DNA from: CALJTV01 sp036821185
Lineage (GTDB): Bacteria; Chloroflexota; Dehalococcoidia; GIF9; UBA5629
Length of the DNA stretch: 64,000 nucleotides
Direction: 5' to 3'
Assembly (NCBI GenBank): GCA_036821185.1
Contig: DAISKD010000001.1
Location: 186,001 to 250,000 of the forward strand
The notes beneath the pieces were generated by a model. It saw nothing but the letters and a program-made list of their open reading frames with translations, ran no database searches and was not told where the DNA came from. This document shows, piece by piece, positions 1 to 9,333 of the stretch. Every line of letters starts with the position of its first letter. Within the stretch, counting starts at the first letter, position 1. The position numbers and the translations under genes were made by a program.

Positions 1-1098
1 GCGGAACCTCTCTTTGTCAAACTCGACGATGACCCTCCCTTTATCCGTCTCCACTACGATGCCACCATCGGCAAGGTCAAAAGAGAGCTTGCCCTCCAGC
101 ATCAACCTGTCTACCTTCGTTTTTTCAAACAGCAGACCGAACGCTGGTGCTCTATCCATCTCGGTAGGAGCCTCCACACGCTTTTGCCCCTGTAGTGTCT
201 GCAGGTTGTTTACCCCATAGCCAGCGCATTCCAGGCTGAGCAAAAGATAGCTGAGCACCGAGTTAGTCCGCTGTGAGCCCTGGACATATACCTCCCCGGG
301 CTTACCCTTCTCCGCCAAAAGGCAATAACCTTTGACGATGTCGTCTATGTGTGACCAGTCCCGGAAAGCATTCACATTGCCTATAGTTATTCTGTCAGTT
401 TCTCCCCTTTTCAGCTTCATAACCTGGCTGGTGATCGCCGAGGTGACGAACATCCTGCCCCTACCAGCACCCTCATGATTGAACGCCCTTGAGACCAGTG
501 CTTTCAGACCGTAGGCGCTGTGGTAATTTCTTACTGCGTATTCAGCCGATACCTTGGACACAGCATACGGTGACATCGGGCGCAGCGGGTTCAGCTCGTT
601 TATCGGCAGTTCGGGTATCCGCTCCGGCTCAGGAAACACCGTACCATACCTCTCCAGCGCCTCCTCATACTGGCGTCTTGAAGCAATGGCTAGACCGTAC
701 TCCTCGCTGCTGCCAGCAAACACGATGACCGGATCAAGACCTTTGGAACGGATCGCCTCGAGCAGATTAACCGTACCCAAAAAGTTTATGTCTATAGTCT
801 CCCAGGGATGGGAAAATGACCTGGGGACAAACGACTGTGCCGCAAGATGGAACACTGTCTGTGGCTTGGAGACGTCCAGCGCGAAAGCTAAGCTGGAGAT
901 ATCGCGCGCATCCCCTTCCAGAAGCTCTACTTCCTTTTCGATCCCGAGGTACTCTAGGTTCCGCGATATGCCACCGTCAGCCCGCCTCCGCACCAGGCCA
1001 TACACCTTGGCCTTTTGCTGTAACAGATATCTGGCAAGGTGTGAGCCCACGAAGCCGCTCACGCCAGTGATGAATACCCTCCTCCTTTCCCAAACCAC
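1..1098 (-). CDS. GDP-mannose 4,6-dehydratase-like NAD-dependent sugar epimerase/dehydratase (3' end outside window)
   Basis: Extended short-chain dehydrogenase that would act on a nucleotide sugar in the cytoplasm. Reading from the minus strand, the N-terminus has the NAD-binding glycine motif GVSGFVGSHL. A catalytic-type SAGSSEEYG-like segment follows, then SPYAVSK with the Tyr-x-x-x-Lys pair, and then a RAFNHEGAGRG substrate-loop motif typical of the GDP-mannose dehydratase group. The frame is open for 366 codons to the window edge, so the C-terminus is missing. The GTG start at 1098 is chosen because AAGGAG lies 5-6 bases upstream. After about residue 310 there is a charged stretch (LSFDLADGG then a Val/Glu-rich segment) that ordinary GMDs do not have where I would expect the C-terminal helices. 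The exact sugar substrate is not certain. Confidence 0.85.
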   Translation of the reverse strand, partial: MVWERRRVFITGVSGFVGSHLARYLLQQKAKVYGLVRRRADGGISRNLEYLGIEKEVELLEGDARDISSLAFALDVSKPQTVFHLAAQSFVPRSFSHPWETIDINFLGTVNLLEAIRSKGLDPVIVFAGSSEEYGLAIASRRQYEEALERYGTVFPEPERIPELPINELNPLRPMSPYAVSKVSAEYAVRNYHSAYGLKALVSRAFNHEGAGRGRMFVTSAITSQVMKLKRGETDRITIGNVNAFRDWSHIDDIVKGYCLLAEKGKPGEVYVQGSQRTNSVLSYLLLSLECAGYGVNNLQTLQGQKRVEAPTEMDRAPAFGLLFEKTKVDRLMLEGKLSFDLADGGIVVETDKGRVIVEFDKERFR

Positions 1099-1132
1099 GA
1101 TAGCTCCTTATCACCGTTGTCGTTTTGCCAGG

Positions 1133-4100
1133 CTATTCTTCCTCCGTTTCTTCCGCCCCTCTTTGCTGACTCAACCTCGCCCTGATGAACACCATGACCA
1201 CCGCCGCCAAGATGGTATACACTGCTATGCCCGCCCATGTCAAGACACCCACAGGTTCCCTCGGCCTTGCCGGCGCCTGGGATTTGGCCTCAACTGTCCT
1301 GAAGCTAGCCACGGCACTCGGCTCACCAATGACCGGCTCCACCGCCTTGACCTGCCAGAAATATTTTGCCCCTGGACTCAGCTCACCTTCGTACTTAAAG
1401 GCATTAGTGCTCACCTTGGTCTTCACCAGCACCTGCTTCAGATCAGAGTCTCTAGCCAGGACAAATTCATACCTGGTGACACCGGGTAGCGGTGCCCAGG
1501 TAAAAGTTGGAGAAAGCACCACTTCAGTAGCACCGCTATTGGGTTTCAACAATACCGGGCTTGCGTATTTGCTGCTCACAGGCACACCCACTTTGGTTAC
1601 GAAATGCATCACTGCCGACCACGGGCTGTACACCTCCTCGCCGGTGGCAGCCCCTCTCACCCTCACCCTCCAGTAATACTCATGACCGCATTCCAAAGTA
1701 CCGGGCAAAGAGATCTCGGACGCCGGAACCACCACCAGACCGCCTGACGGGAAAAACACCGCCGGCGATTCCTGATCCTCAGGCATAATATCTTCTTTTA
1801 CCAGCACCCGGATGGTAAATTCCTTGTCCTTAGCAATCTGCAACTCATAAATAGAGGCGTAATCAAGCTGTCTCCAGCGAAAGTCCACCTGCTTTGCCAG
1901 CCCGCTCACCGGGTCACAGGGCAGGACGTCCCCGCTGGCGGGCAATATCGTCCACGGTCCCACTCTGGCAAATATATCAGTATATACCCAGAGACAGCCC
2001 TGCTGGTTCGGCCAGTCATAATTGCGGTTATCGATCGCCCACAACATGTTGTACTTTCCACCGGAGATTTTGAGAGAACTCGGTTCACAGGTAAATGTCA
2101 CCAAGCCCGTTTTCGGCAGCCCGGTGATTAGATAGTCCCACTCCGGCGGCGGAGGTACCGGCGCACGGGAAAACAGCGTCCGGTCAACGCCGGTGCCGGT
2201 GAGGATCTCGGTGCTCTCCGCCTTTGCCCACGCCCCGTACAACACATCCTTACGCATCGCCAGCCCATAAAAAGCGGAATTAGGCGGACCAAGTTCCTCC
2301 CAATCTTTGCTTTTCCCGATCACCCAGCGGTAAATTTTGCCCGTGGTGCTGGGGGTTAAGGGGTCATGGCTGGCAGCATATATCGTCCGATTTTCATCGA
2401 ACTGGTCATCGGTGATGACATGCACATTCCCTTCAATAGGTACCGCTCTTCGTTCATCCACCGAGGGTAAAAACTTGATGACCGTCTGGGAGAGATCAGC
2501 ATAAGCCACCCGACCGCGACCATCGGGTGGACCTTCTTCTCCAACCACCACCCATTCTTCTCCTTCGGGATTTTTCAAGGGCACCGCTATGGTATGGTTG
2601 TAAGGAAAATCAGTATATACTTTGGTCACCTGCCACACCCCGCCTTCTCTCACATAGCGATAGACCGCACTGCTGGACAAAGCATACACGCGCTCGCCAT
2701 ACTCCCCCTGTCCCACTGCCAGGTCCACTATGTCAACATCGAGTTCGCCCGGAATTACTTCCCAAGACTGCCCTTCGTCCGAGGAATAGCCCACATCCCG
2801 CCATCCGACCTCGGCATAGGCGATCACCTTGCTGCGATAGTTCTCTTCGTAATCGGGCTGTCTGACCCTCAGGATCACCCCCCTGTCGCCATTATGGCTT
2901 TCCAGCCACATAACCCGCTCCCAGCTTGCCCCGGGCAGGTCGCCGATGCTGCGCCAGATGCTGTAAGAATAACCACCAGCAGCACTGCTCAAGGATGACA
3001 GGTACTGTATATCATAATCAAACGTCACTTCTGTGCCCCCTTCCAAATCGGGCACATTCAGCGCTGCCACATCGCAGAGCCTCTGTATGTTGCTGTCCAC
3101 AAGACTTACCTGCACCCAGCGCTCACCGACGTTCCAAGATATCTCTTTTCCCGCCAGGTTCAATCCCATCTCGTACTGGACCGAGCACGGACTGACCGAG
3201 AAGGCTGACTCATCGCCCACCGGTGCCGCGGTGAGCAACGCCCCCGGCCACATATTTGAGACGCTGATGTTCGTACCGCCGCTCGTCAACGTAGCCGAGC
3301 TGGTACCACAATATGCCCGCGCCCCGTCAGGATGCCAGACGAGGATAGCGTTGGCACGGCCGGTGCCGAAACCGCCCGTAGGTGAACCATAGTCCGGCTG
3401 GGACGCCCGCCACTGAGGATAACGATACGTGGGATTTGAACTCCGCCAGACCCTCACCCTCCCGGTGGCATAAGGTAAGACCTCTCCGACGAGCAAATTA
3501 CCATCGCTGTAGTCCCCATGATAAGCAATGCTGAAAATGCCGCCGGGTGGAGATATAGGGGGTGTAATGTCACGGACTCGAGTGTCATCAACTCGGTAGA
3601 GGTAACCGACATTGCCGGTGGCATTGATACTAATATAATAACGACGCTGCGGAGAAACTGGAGGGGGCGCTGTCGCCAGGAAGTCTGAGGGCAATTCCAG
3701 GTCAACGGTTATCACCTGGCCGACCCCCACCGTCCTGTCCACCCTTACCGGATAATTGCTATAACCGGCTGCAGTGTTCCATGTGGTCGTGCCAGCCACT
3801 GTGTCACGCTTGCCCAGATGGAGATATGTGCCGCGGGTGTTAGGAGCCCCACCCCTTGCCGTTACGGCGACCAGCCCGGAGTCCGATACATAGCTGGGGG
3901 AGAACTTTACCTCCATCACATCGCCGGCACTTGCTGCAAGTCCCTGGTCCTGCCAGCCTGGCGTAATCACCCCTACCTTCAATACCCAGACCTTCCCATT
4001 GGCGCTGCCGCTCCTAGTGCCAATGGCGATATCACGGTACTGGCCGTATTTGACGGAAACATCGATACATCCGATGAACTCATCGCCGGCAAGCATAAGT

Positions 4101-4555
4101 CCGGAGTCAGCAGCATCCCAGTTCTGCCCCCCGTCATCAGAGATGAACACCCTTTTCGGCCCCTCCTCCAACACTGCGACATCTGTGACCACCGCTACAA
4201 AATTCACATCGTCCGGCGCCAGGGACACATCCCATATATGTACGGCGCCGCCCACAGCGCTGAACAGCCTCGGCGAGATATCCGTCCAGGTCGTACCACC
4301 ATCGGTAGATTTGTAAAGCTTCCTATTAGGGGTATCAGCCACATAAAAAGTAACACCGTCAGCACCGATAGCCATAGAGTTTATCTCGCTACCCGGGACG
4401 ACCACATTTCCCTCGTTACTGGGCGTGCTAACAACTGTCCATGTCATCTTGCCCGGGGCTGCTGACAAAGGGACAGCACTTAGCCAAGGAAACAGAACAA
4501 ACGCTAGCAGGATGGCGAGAAGAATGCAAACCGGGTTGGTCGCTTTTCCCCCCAT
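1133..4555 (-). CDS. Large secreted, C-terminally membrane-anchored protein with Asp-box and fibronectin-like repeats
   Basis: 1140 residues, function unknown. There is an N-terminal signal peptide (hydrophobic stretch about residues 9-30, ending near SAAPG). At least three Asp-box (BNR-like) motifs are visible, such as TDGGTTWTD, DDGGQNWD and DEGQSWEV, which usually mark beta-propeller blades of the sortilin/YCF48 type. In the last 300 residues there are two fibronectin-III-like segments with the pattern PTFTW...YEFVLA...YFWQVKA. A single transmembrane helix (about residues 1105-1125) precedes a short charged tail. This architecture suggests a cell-surface protein with a large outside domain. 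It is transcribed divergently from the pilus operon, and a TATAAT box lies 11 bases upstream of the ATG with no Shine-Dalgarno between, so the mRNA may be leaderless. Confidence 0.85.
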   Translation of the reverse strand: MGGKATNPVCILLAILLAFVLFPWLSAVPLSAAPGKMTWTVVSTPSNEGNVVVPGSEINSMAIGADGVTFYVADTPNRKLYKSTDGGTTWTDISPRLFSAVGGAVHIWDVSLAPDDVNFVAVVTDVAVLEEGPKRVFISDDGGQNWDAADSGLMLAGDEFIGCIDVSVKYGQYRDIAIGTRSGSANGKVWVLKVGVITPGWQDQGLAASAGDVMEVKFSPSYVSDSGLVAVTARGGAPNTRGTYLHLGKRDTVAGTTTWNTAAGYSNYPVRVDRTVGVGQVITVDLELPSDFLATAPPPVSPQRRYYISINATGNVGYLYRVDDTRVRDITPPISPPGGIFSIAYHGDYSDGNLLVGEVLPYATGRVRVWRSSNPTYRYPQWRASQPDYGSPTGGFGTGRANAILVWHPDGARAYCGTSSATLTSGGTNISVSNMWPGALLTAAPVGDESAFSVSPCSVQYEMGLNLAGKEISWNVGERWVQVSLVDSNIQRLCDVAALNVPDLEGGTEVTFDYDIQYLSSLSSAAGGYSYSIWRSIGDLPGASWERVMWLESHNGDRGVILRVRQPDYEENYRSKVIAYAEVGWRDVGYSSDEGQSWEVIPGELDVDIVDLAVGQGEYGERVYALSSSAVYRYVREGGVWQVTKVYTDFPYNHTIAVPLKNPEGEEWVVVGEEGPPDGRGRVAYADLSQTVIKFLPSVDERRAVPIEGNVHVITDDQFDENRTIYAASHDPLTPSTTGKIYRWVIGKSKDWEELGPPNSAFYGLAMRKDVLYGAWAKAESTEILTGTGVDRTLFSRAPVPPPPEWDYLITGLPKTGLVTFTCEPSSLKISGGKYNMLWAIDNRNYDWPNQQGCLWVYTDIFARVGPWTILPASGDVLPCDPVSGLAKQVDFRWRQLDYASIYELQIAKDKEFTIRVLVKEDIMPEDQESPAVFFPSGGLVVVPASEISLPGTLECGHEYYWRVRVRGAATGEEVYSPWSAVMHFVTKVGVPVSSKYASPVLLKPNSGATEVVLSPTFTWAPLPGVTRYEFVLARDSDLKQVLVKTKVSTNAFKYEGELSPGAKYFWQVKAVEPVIGEPSAVASFRTVEAKSQAPARPREPVGVLTWAGIAVYTILAAVVMVFIRARLSQQRGAEETEEE

Positions 4556-4566
4556 GGGCTTAGTTT

Positions 4567-4572
4567 ATTATA
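4567..4572 (-). promoter_or_regulatory. -10 box (TATAAT) of the 1140-residue surface protein gene
   Basis: A perfect TATAAT on the minus strand ends 11 bases before the ATG at 4555. No good -35 is visible at 16-18 bases. A start site 6-7 bases downstream would leave a 5' UTR of about 4 bases, consistent with leaderless initiation. Confidence 0.45.
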
Positions 4573-4691
4573 CCACGCAACCATGCTTTTGTAGCCCTTC
4601 AGTCCAAAAATCTGGCAAAAAACTCGGCAGATAGTACTAATTGGCTACCTCGATTACGACCAAATGCCTAGACTGCAGCTTGATAAATTGA

Positions 4692-4720
4692 TTGCATATA
4701 TTCCCAAGTTAGTCTATCCT
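4692..4720 (+). promoter_or_regulatory. Sigma-70-type promoter of the pilus operon
   Basis: TTGCAT, a 17-base spacer and TATCCT, followed 36 bases later by the ATG of the first operon gene with a GAGGAGG Shine-Dalgarno. It is the only good candidate in the short divergent intergenic region. Confidence 0.5.
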
Positions 4721-4756
4721 ATCGTTGGGCAATAAGACAGCCTTTGAGGAGGCAAC

Positions 4757-6106
4757 ATGTCAGCACGTCCTGTAAGAGAAGACCCCGTTGTCAGGGTTTT
4801 GATGGAAAGGTTACTTGCAGGCGAAATAACTGAGGTGAAACCGTCCATCGACCTCTCGACAGAGCTCGGCTTCACCTACCCGCAACTGGAAAAGCTGTTC
4901 TCTTTATCCACACCTCAAGCACGCGAGCTTTTGGAATCCCTTACTGCTAGAGCACTGCTGGAAAAACACCCGCACAGCCGTCTCCTTTTCTGCTCTGAAT
5001 GTCAGTCGCCCAATCTAAAAGCCAGCGATGGCTGCCCCAAATGTTACTCCTGGAATATCGCTAGAGGGCGGATACTGGAGCACCTCCAGTGCGGCAATCT
5101 CAGCCTTGAAGAGGAGTACATCAGCAATAACAGGTATATTTGCCCCAAATGTCACCGGGAACTGAAGTTCCTCGGCACAGACTACCAGAGCATCGGGATA
5201 AACTACCAGTGCCGTGGTTGTGGCAGCATCTTCAGCCAGCCACTGACTACCTGGCAGTGCCTCAACTGCTCACGATTTTTTCTAGAAAAAGACGTTATCG
5301 AGACCTTTGTCTACTCCTACCGCCTAAATGAGGAAAAGAGACGCTGGCTCGAATTTGAACTGGGACCCAAAGAGCGCCTGCTCGACTTTCTCAGGGGCCA
5401 AGGCTATGAGGTGGACGAAGGTGCAGCACTGAATAGTGCTAGCAAATCCGGCGCCGGACATGCATTTGATATCGTCGCCCGCCGCAATGATGGCTTCATT
5501 AGTCATACCATCGCTATAGATGTGCTCGTCGATGGCAGAGCACCCGAGGTGGGGTTGGACAGGGTGTTCACCTATGATAATAAGACCTACGACCTCGGCC
5601 TGCACGATAAAGTACTTGTAGTTATCCCGTGCCTCTCTCCTCCAGCGAGACAATTTGCCCTCCGCCAGAAAATACGCCTCTTCGAGGGCACGGAACTGGA
5701 GAATTTCCTTGCCTCGGCAGGCAGCGCCAGGCCTCCGACGGAGAGCAGACAGCAGCCTGGCACATTCAAATCAAAAGCCCGACTGATAGAACACCTCAAG
5801 GCTGCGGGCTACAGGGTGGAAGAGGGGGCCACCATCCGGGGCAGGTCAGGGGCAGAGCACCGCTTCCATGTGCTCGCCCGCTACGATGACGGCATCCTCA
5901 CACACACCCTGGCTATCGGCATCCTCAGTGCAAACGACGAGGTCGGCTTCGATGCCGTCTCCGCCTTCGATACCAGGGCATACGATGCAAACATACACGA
6001 CAAGGCAATACTTGTTTACCCCCACCTCAGCAGCGAAGCCAGACAGTTCGCTGAATACCAGCGGATAAAAGTCATCGAAGTTGACAGCGCCGAGGCGCTG
6101 ACATAA
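4757..6106 (+). CDS. TackOD1-like zinc-finger protein with two degenerate nuclease-fold-like repeats; first gene of pilus operon
   Basis: 449 residues, function not known. Residues 1-75 are helical and may be a winged-helix-like part. Residues 79-171 carry a dense metal-binding array: Cys79/82, Cys93/96, His109, Cys112, Cys129/132, Cys152/155 and Cys168/171. The spacing and the CPKCH...GTDYQSIGINYQCRGCG pattern resemble the TackOD1 output domain known from archaeal and some bacterial signalling proteins. Residues 207-310 and 342-442 are an internal duplication (RLLDFLRGQGYEVDEG versus RLIEHLKAAGYRVEEG). Its pattern recalls the Mrr/PD-(D/E)XK restriction-endonuclease fold, but the Asp (FDIV) is His in the second copy and no E-x-K is visible, so catalysis is unlikely. 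It lies 25 bases before pilB behind the operon promoter, which suggests a regulatory or scaffold role in piliation. The domain names are pattern recognition, not a search result. Confidence 0.75.
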   Translation: MSARPVREDPVVRVLMERLLAGEITEVKPSIDLSTELGFTYPQLEKLFSLSTPQARELLESLTARALLEKHPHSRLLFCSECQSPNLKASDGCPKCYSWNIARGRILEHLQCGNLSLEEEYISNNRYICPKCHRELKFLGTDYQSIGINYQCRGCGSIFSQPLTTWQCLNCSRFFLEKDVIETFVYSYRLNEEKRRWLEFELGPKERLLDFLRGQGYEVDEGAALNSASKSGAGHAFDIVARRNDGFISHTIAIDVLVDGRAPEVGLDRVFTYDNKTYDLGLHDKVLVVIPCLSPPARQFALRQKIRLFEGTELENFLASAGSARPPTESRQQPGTFKSKARLIEHLKAAGYRVEEGATIRGRSGAEHRFHVLARYDDGILTHTLAIGILSANDEVGFDAVSAFDTRAYDANIHDKAILVYPHLSSEARQFAEYQRIKVIEVDSAEALT

Positions 6107-6131
6107 AATGTGACCTATACGAAATTTCAAC

Positions 6132-7700
6132 ATGGCAGAAGAAACGGTAAAGGAAAAGACGGAAAACAGGACGAGTGCCGAAGGAATGGTCAGCGGCATC
6201 GCCCGCCTGAACGTGCTGCTCCAGGCCCCGACGCCAGAGGCGCTACAACTGGTGCCGGAGAGCATTGCCCGGAAGTACAATGTTATCCCGCTGGAGGTGC
6301 GCAATAACACCCTCCGTGTGGCTATGGTGAACCCCGATGACATCATCGCCATAGAAGCCCTATCGGCGCGCACCAAAAAGCGCATCGAGCCAGTGGAAGC
6401 CAAGCTCGCCGACATACAGGAGGCGATAGACTTCAACTACAAGGCCTTCGGTGAGATCGCCCAGATCTTCGGCAGCACTGCAACAACCGCAGAAGCAGAA
6501 GCCACAGAGAGAGCGGCTATCGCTGCCGTAGCTGAGGACTCCCCGGTAGCCAAAGCGCTAAACCGTATACTGGAGGAAGCAGTGAAGTCCCGGGCTTCCG
6601 ATGTCCATATTGAACCTGAGGTGGACAGGGTGCGCATCAGATTCCGCATAGACGGCATACTCCACGAGATAAGTTCACTGCCCCTGGGAACCCACGGCCC
6701 CCTCATCTCCCGGATCAAGATCCTGGCAAACATGAATATCGCTGACCCGCGCCGCCCACAGGATGGACAGTTCTCCTTCAGCACCAGAAACAAAAACATC
6801 GACCTCCGTGTTGCCACCATTGCCACCGTCCACGGCGAAATGGCGGTGCTCCGTCTGCTGGACAAGTCGATTGCCGTGCTATCCCTTCCACAGCTTGGAC
6901 TGCTACCTGAGAGCCGGGAAAAGCTGGAAAAGATGCTTATGGTACCATATGGCATGGTGCTTATCAGCGGTCCCACCGGTGCCGGCAAGACCACCACACT
7001 GTATGCCGCCATAAATTCCCTCGACAGGGTGGGGCACAAAATCATCACCATCGAAGACCCGGTGGAGTACCGCTTCGAAGGTATCAACCAGATACAGATA
7101 AACCCCCGAGCCGGCATCACCTTTGCCAGCGGCTTGCGCTCTATAGTCCGCCTCGACCCGGACATCATACTCGTGGGCGAGATACGCGACCGCGAGACTG
7201 CCGAGATCGCCGTGCAGTCGGCACTGACTGGACACCTCGTCCTCTCGTCCGTCCATGCCAACGACACCATTGGCGTGCTCTTTCGCCTGCTCGACCTGGG
7301 TGTGGAACCGTTCCTAATCTGCTCTGCGGTCGTCGGTATCGTCGCTCAGAGAATGGTACGCCGCGTCTGTTCGCATTGTGCCCGGATGGTCACCGTACCG
7401 CTGGTAGAACAACTGGCCTACCGCAGGGAGCTGGGCGAAGAGCGCTCCGAGTTCCTTTACGGCGCCGGCTGCAAGGTATGCACCTATACCGGCTATCTGG
7501 GCAGGACCGGTATCTTCGAGATACTTGAGTTGACCGACGAGCTAAAACAAATGCTCGTCACCGGTACTACACCGGCACAGCTCCGTGCTAAAGCAATAGA
7601 GCAGGGTATGGTAACCCTGGCTAAAGACGGCATGCTCAAGGCGAAAGCGGGGACTACCACACCTTACGAGGTACTGCGCAACGCTTATACGGCAGGTTAG
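6132..7700 (+). CDS. pilB: Type IV pilus assembly / type II secretion ATPase PilB (GspE family)
   Basis: 522-residue hexameric ATPase that powers pilus extension from the cytoplasmic face. Residues about 20-105 form an MshEN-like N-terminal domain of the kind that can bind c-di-GMP. The Walker A GPTGAGKTT is near residue 280, followed by the Asp box (TIEDPVEYR), the Walker B-like DPDIILVGEIRD near 341 and the His box (HLVLSSVHAND). Two CxxC pairs (CSHC near 412, CKVC near 446) make the zinc site typical of extension ATPases; retraction ATPases (PilT) lack it. The ATG is 25 bases after the preceding stop and has no strong Shine-Dalgarno. pilC follows after 5 bases. Confidence 0.96.
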   Translation: MAEETVKEKTENRTSAEGMVSGIARLNVLLQAPTPEALQLVPESIARKYNVIPLEVRNNTLRVAMVNPDDIIAIEALSARTKKRIEPVEAKLADIQEAIDFNYKAFGEIAQIFGSTATTAEAEATERAAIAAVAEDSPVAKALNRILEEAVKSRASDVHIEPEVDRVRIRFRIDGILHEISSLPLGTHGPLISRIKILANMNIADPRRPQDGQFSFSTRNKNIDLRVATIATVHGEMAVLRLLDKSIAVLSLPQLGLLPESREKLEKMLMVPYGMVLISGPTGAGKTTTLYAAINSLDRVGHKIITIEDPVEYRFEGINQIQINPRAGITFASGLRSIVRLDPDIILVGEIRDRETAEIAVQSALTGHLVLSSVHANDTIGVLFRLLDLGVEPFLICSAVVGIVAQRMVRRVCSHCARMVTVPLVEQLAYRRELGEERSEFLYGAGCKVCTYTGYLGRTGIFEILELTDELKQMLVTGTTPAQLRAKAIEQGMVTLAKDGMLKAKAGTTTPYEVLRNAYTAG

Positions 7701-7705
7701 AGAAC

Positions 7706-8911
7706 ATGAATTTTTCATACGTAGCCTACACACAGGACAGGAAGATGGTCAAGGGCAAGCTGGCAGCCATAGATGAGAGGGCAGCCATTGACATGCTCAG
7801 CACCATCGGCTATCGCGTGGTCAGCCTCAAGCCCGAGGCCCGTCTGCTCCCCGATTTAAGCCGTTTCCTTCAAGCCCCAGTCAAGAAAGAAGAGCTGGTA
7901 CTTTTCTCTCGCCAGCTCGCACTGCTACTTGAGTCAGGTGTAGGCATCATCAGCGCACTGGAGCTCCTGCAATCACAGACATCGGATAAAACACTGAAGA
8001 CCGTATTGACTAAAGTCATCGATGAGCTTCGTGCTGGTAGGTCATTTTCAGCAGCGCTGACACAACACCGTAATGTGTTCCCGCCGCTATACAGCCGCAT
8101 GATCGGCGTCGGCGAACATACCGGCTCGCTGGAATCCGTCCTCCGTAGCCTTGCCGACCACATCGAGCGGGAGATGACCGCCATGGGTAAAATAAAACAG
8201 GCGATGATGTACCCTATGATCGTCCTCGTGATGGCTATTGTGGTGGGCGTTGTCATGGTGTTTGTCCTCCTACCACCGGTCACCAAGATGTTTGCCGCCC
8301 TCGGTGGCAACCTCCCCATAACCACCAGGCTGCTCATCTCCGCTATGACCTTTATCAGGGACTACGGCCTTTATCTCATGGCTGGCTTCGTGGCCATTGT
8401 ATTGCTCCTGTTCCTTTTCTTCAGGACTCCTCGGGGACGTCATATCCGCGACGGCATTCTGCTCAGGATACCTCTCATTGGGCGTCTGCTCCACCTGACC
8501 GAGCTGGCACGCTGTTGCCGGAACCTGGCGCTGCTCTTCCGCTCCGGTCTGCCCATGACCGATGTGGTAAAGCTGACCACCCAGGCGACCGGGAACGCAG
8601 TCATTGCCGAGGCACTAAAGCAAGTAGAGTACGACATGATGAGAGGACGCGGTCTCTCCAGCCCCATGCGGCAGCGAAAAGTCTTTCTGCCGCTCATGGT
8701 GGAGATGACCAGGGTGGGCGAAGAGACTGGTAACCTGGATGAGACGCTTAACGTCGTTGCCGAGAACTATCAGATCGAGGCTGATAGACGTACCCAGACC
8801 ATCATCAGCCTCATCGAGCCCGTAATGACCATCGGCATCGGCGCCTTCGTCGGCTTCCTGGCCCTCGCGGTGTTCATGCCCATCTACGGCGCGTTACAAC
8901 TGGTGAAGTAA
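7706..8911 (+). CDS. pilC: Type IV pilus inner-membrane platform protein PilC (GspF family)
   Basis: 401 residues, the usual length for the family. Two GspF domains are visible (about residues 65-190 and 268-390), each containing the conserved LLxSG and GE.TG.L pattern (LALLLESGVGI, GVGEHTGSLESVL; LALLFRSGLPM, RVGEETGNLDETL). Hydrophobic helices lie at about 170-195, 220-240 and 370-395. The protein is the membrane platform on which PilB works. It sits directly after pilB in the same operon and is followed 2 bases later by the first minor pilin. Confidence 0.95.
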   Translation: MNFSYVAYTQDRKMVKGKLAAIDERAAIDMLSTIGYRVVSLKPEARLLPDLSRFLQAPVKKEELVLFSRQLALLLESGVGIISALELLQSQTSDKTLKTVLTKVIDELRAGRSFSAALTQHRNVFPPLYSRMIGVGEHTGSLESVLRSLADHIEREMTAMGKIKQAMMYPMIVLVMAIVVGVVMVFVLLPPVTKMFAALGGNLPITTRLLISAMTFIRDYGLYLMAGFVAIVLLLFLFFRTPRGRHIRDGILLRIPLIGRLLHLTELARCCRNLALLFRSGLPMTDVVKLTTQATGNAVIAEALKQVEYDMMRGRGLSSPMRQRKVFLPLMVEMTRVGEETGNLDETLNVVAENYQIEADRRTQTIISLIEPVMTIGIGAFVGFLALAVFMPIYGALQLVK

Positions 8912-8913
8912 AC

Positions 8914-9333
8914 ATGCCGCCATACATATCCCCGAAGACACCGCCGCAGCACAACGGGACGACGCTCATTGAGACCATCGTCGCCCTCAGTATCCTGGCT
9001 GCAGTGTCCCTGGCTTCTCTTATGGGACTGAACACGCTGTACAATGCACTTACCATCAGCGAACGAAGGGCCACGGCGGAGAGCCTGGCAAAATCACAGC
9101 TTGAGGATGTAAAAAGGCAGCCCTACATCGAGGACGGTTGTCCCAGCCCGCAATACCAACTCCTTGACCCAAGCCAAATCCCCACGGGCTACGGAGTTAC
9201 AATCAGCACGACCTGCATCGACGGCAACGGCAATGAAGCCAGCCAGGACAAAGGACTGCAAAAGGTCACGGTAAGCGTCAGGTACCAGGACCGCGACATA
9301 CTGCAGGTCTCAGGGTATAAGGTGAAGGAATGA
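8914..9333 (+). CDS. Type IV minor prepilin, module 1 first gene
   Basis: 139 residues. The class III signal is GTTLIETIVALSILAA: peptidase cleavage after Gly, Thr at +1, Glu at +5, then the hydrophobic pilin helix. The C-terminal domain is small, with two Cys residues about 30 apart. The conserved ATAESLAKSQLE and DKGLQKVTVSVRYQ segments recur in the paralogue at 11432-11854, so this is one half of a duplicated set. It overlaps the next pilin gene by 4 bases (ATGA). The role is probably priming or tip complex, by analogy with PilI/GspI-type minor pilins. Confidence 0.88.
   Translation: MPPYISPKTPPQHNGTTLIETIVALSILAAVSLASLMGLNTLYNALTISERRATAESLAKSQLEDVKRQPYIEDGCPSPQYQLLDPSQIPTGYGVTISTTCIDGNGNEASQDKGLQKVTVSVRYQDRDILQVSGYKVKE

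Noticed and set aside
554..1489. 311-codon plus-strand open frame
   Set aside because: It lies antisense to the dehydratase gene and the 3' end of the 1140-residue gene, both of which have clear motifs; its translation is Arg/Ser/Pro-rich with no recognisable domain.
5846..6436. 196-codon minus-strand frame across the pilB start
   Set aside because: Antisense to two well-supported genes; translation has no recognisable domain.
6437..7270. 277-codon minus-strand frame antisense to pilB
   Set aside because: Ser/Arg-rich shadow of a strongly conserved gene; no ribosome site.
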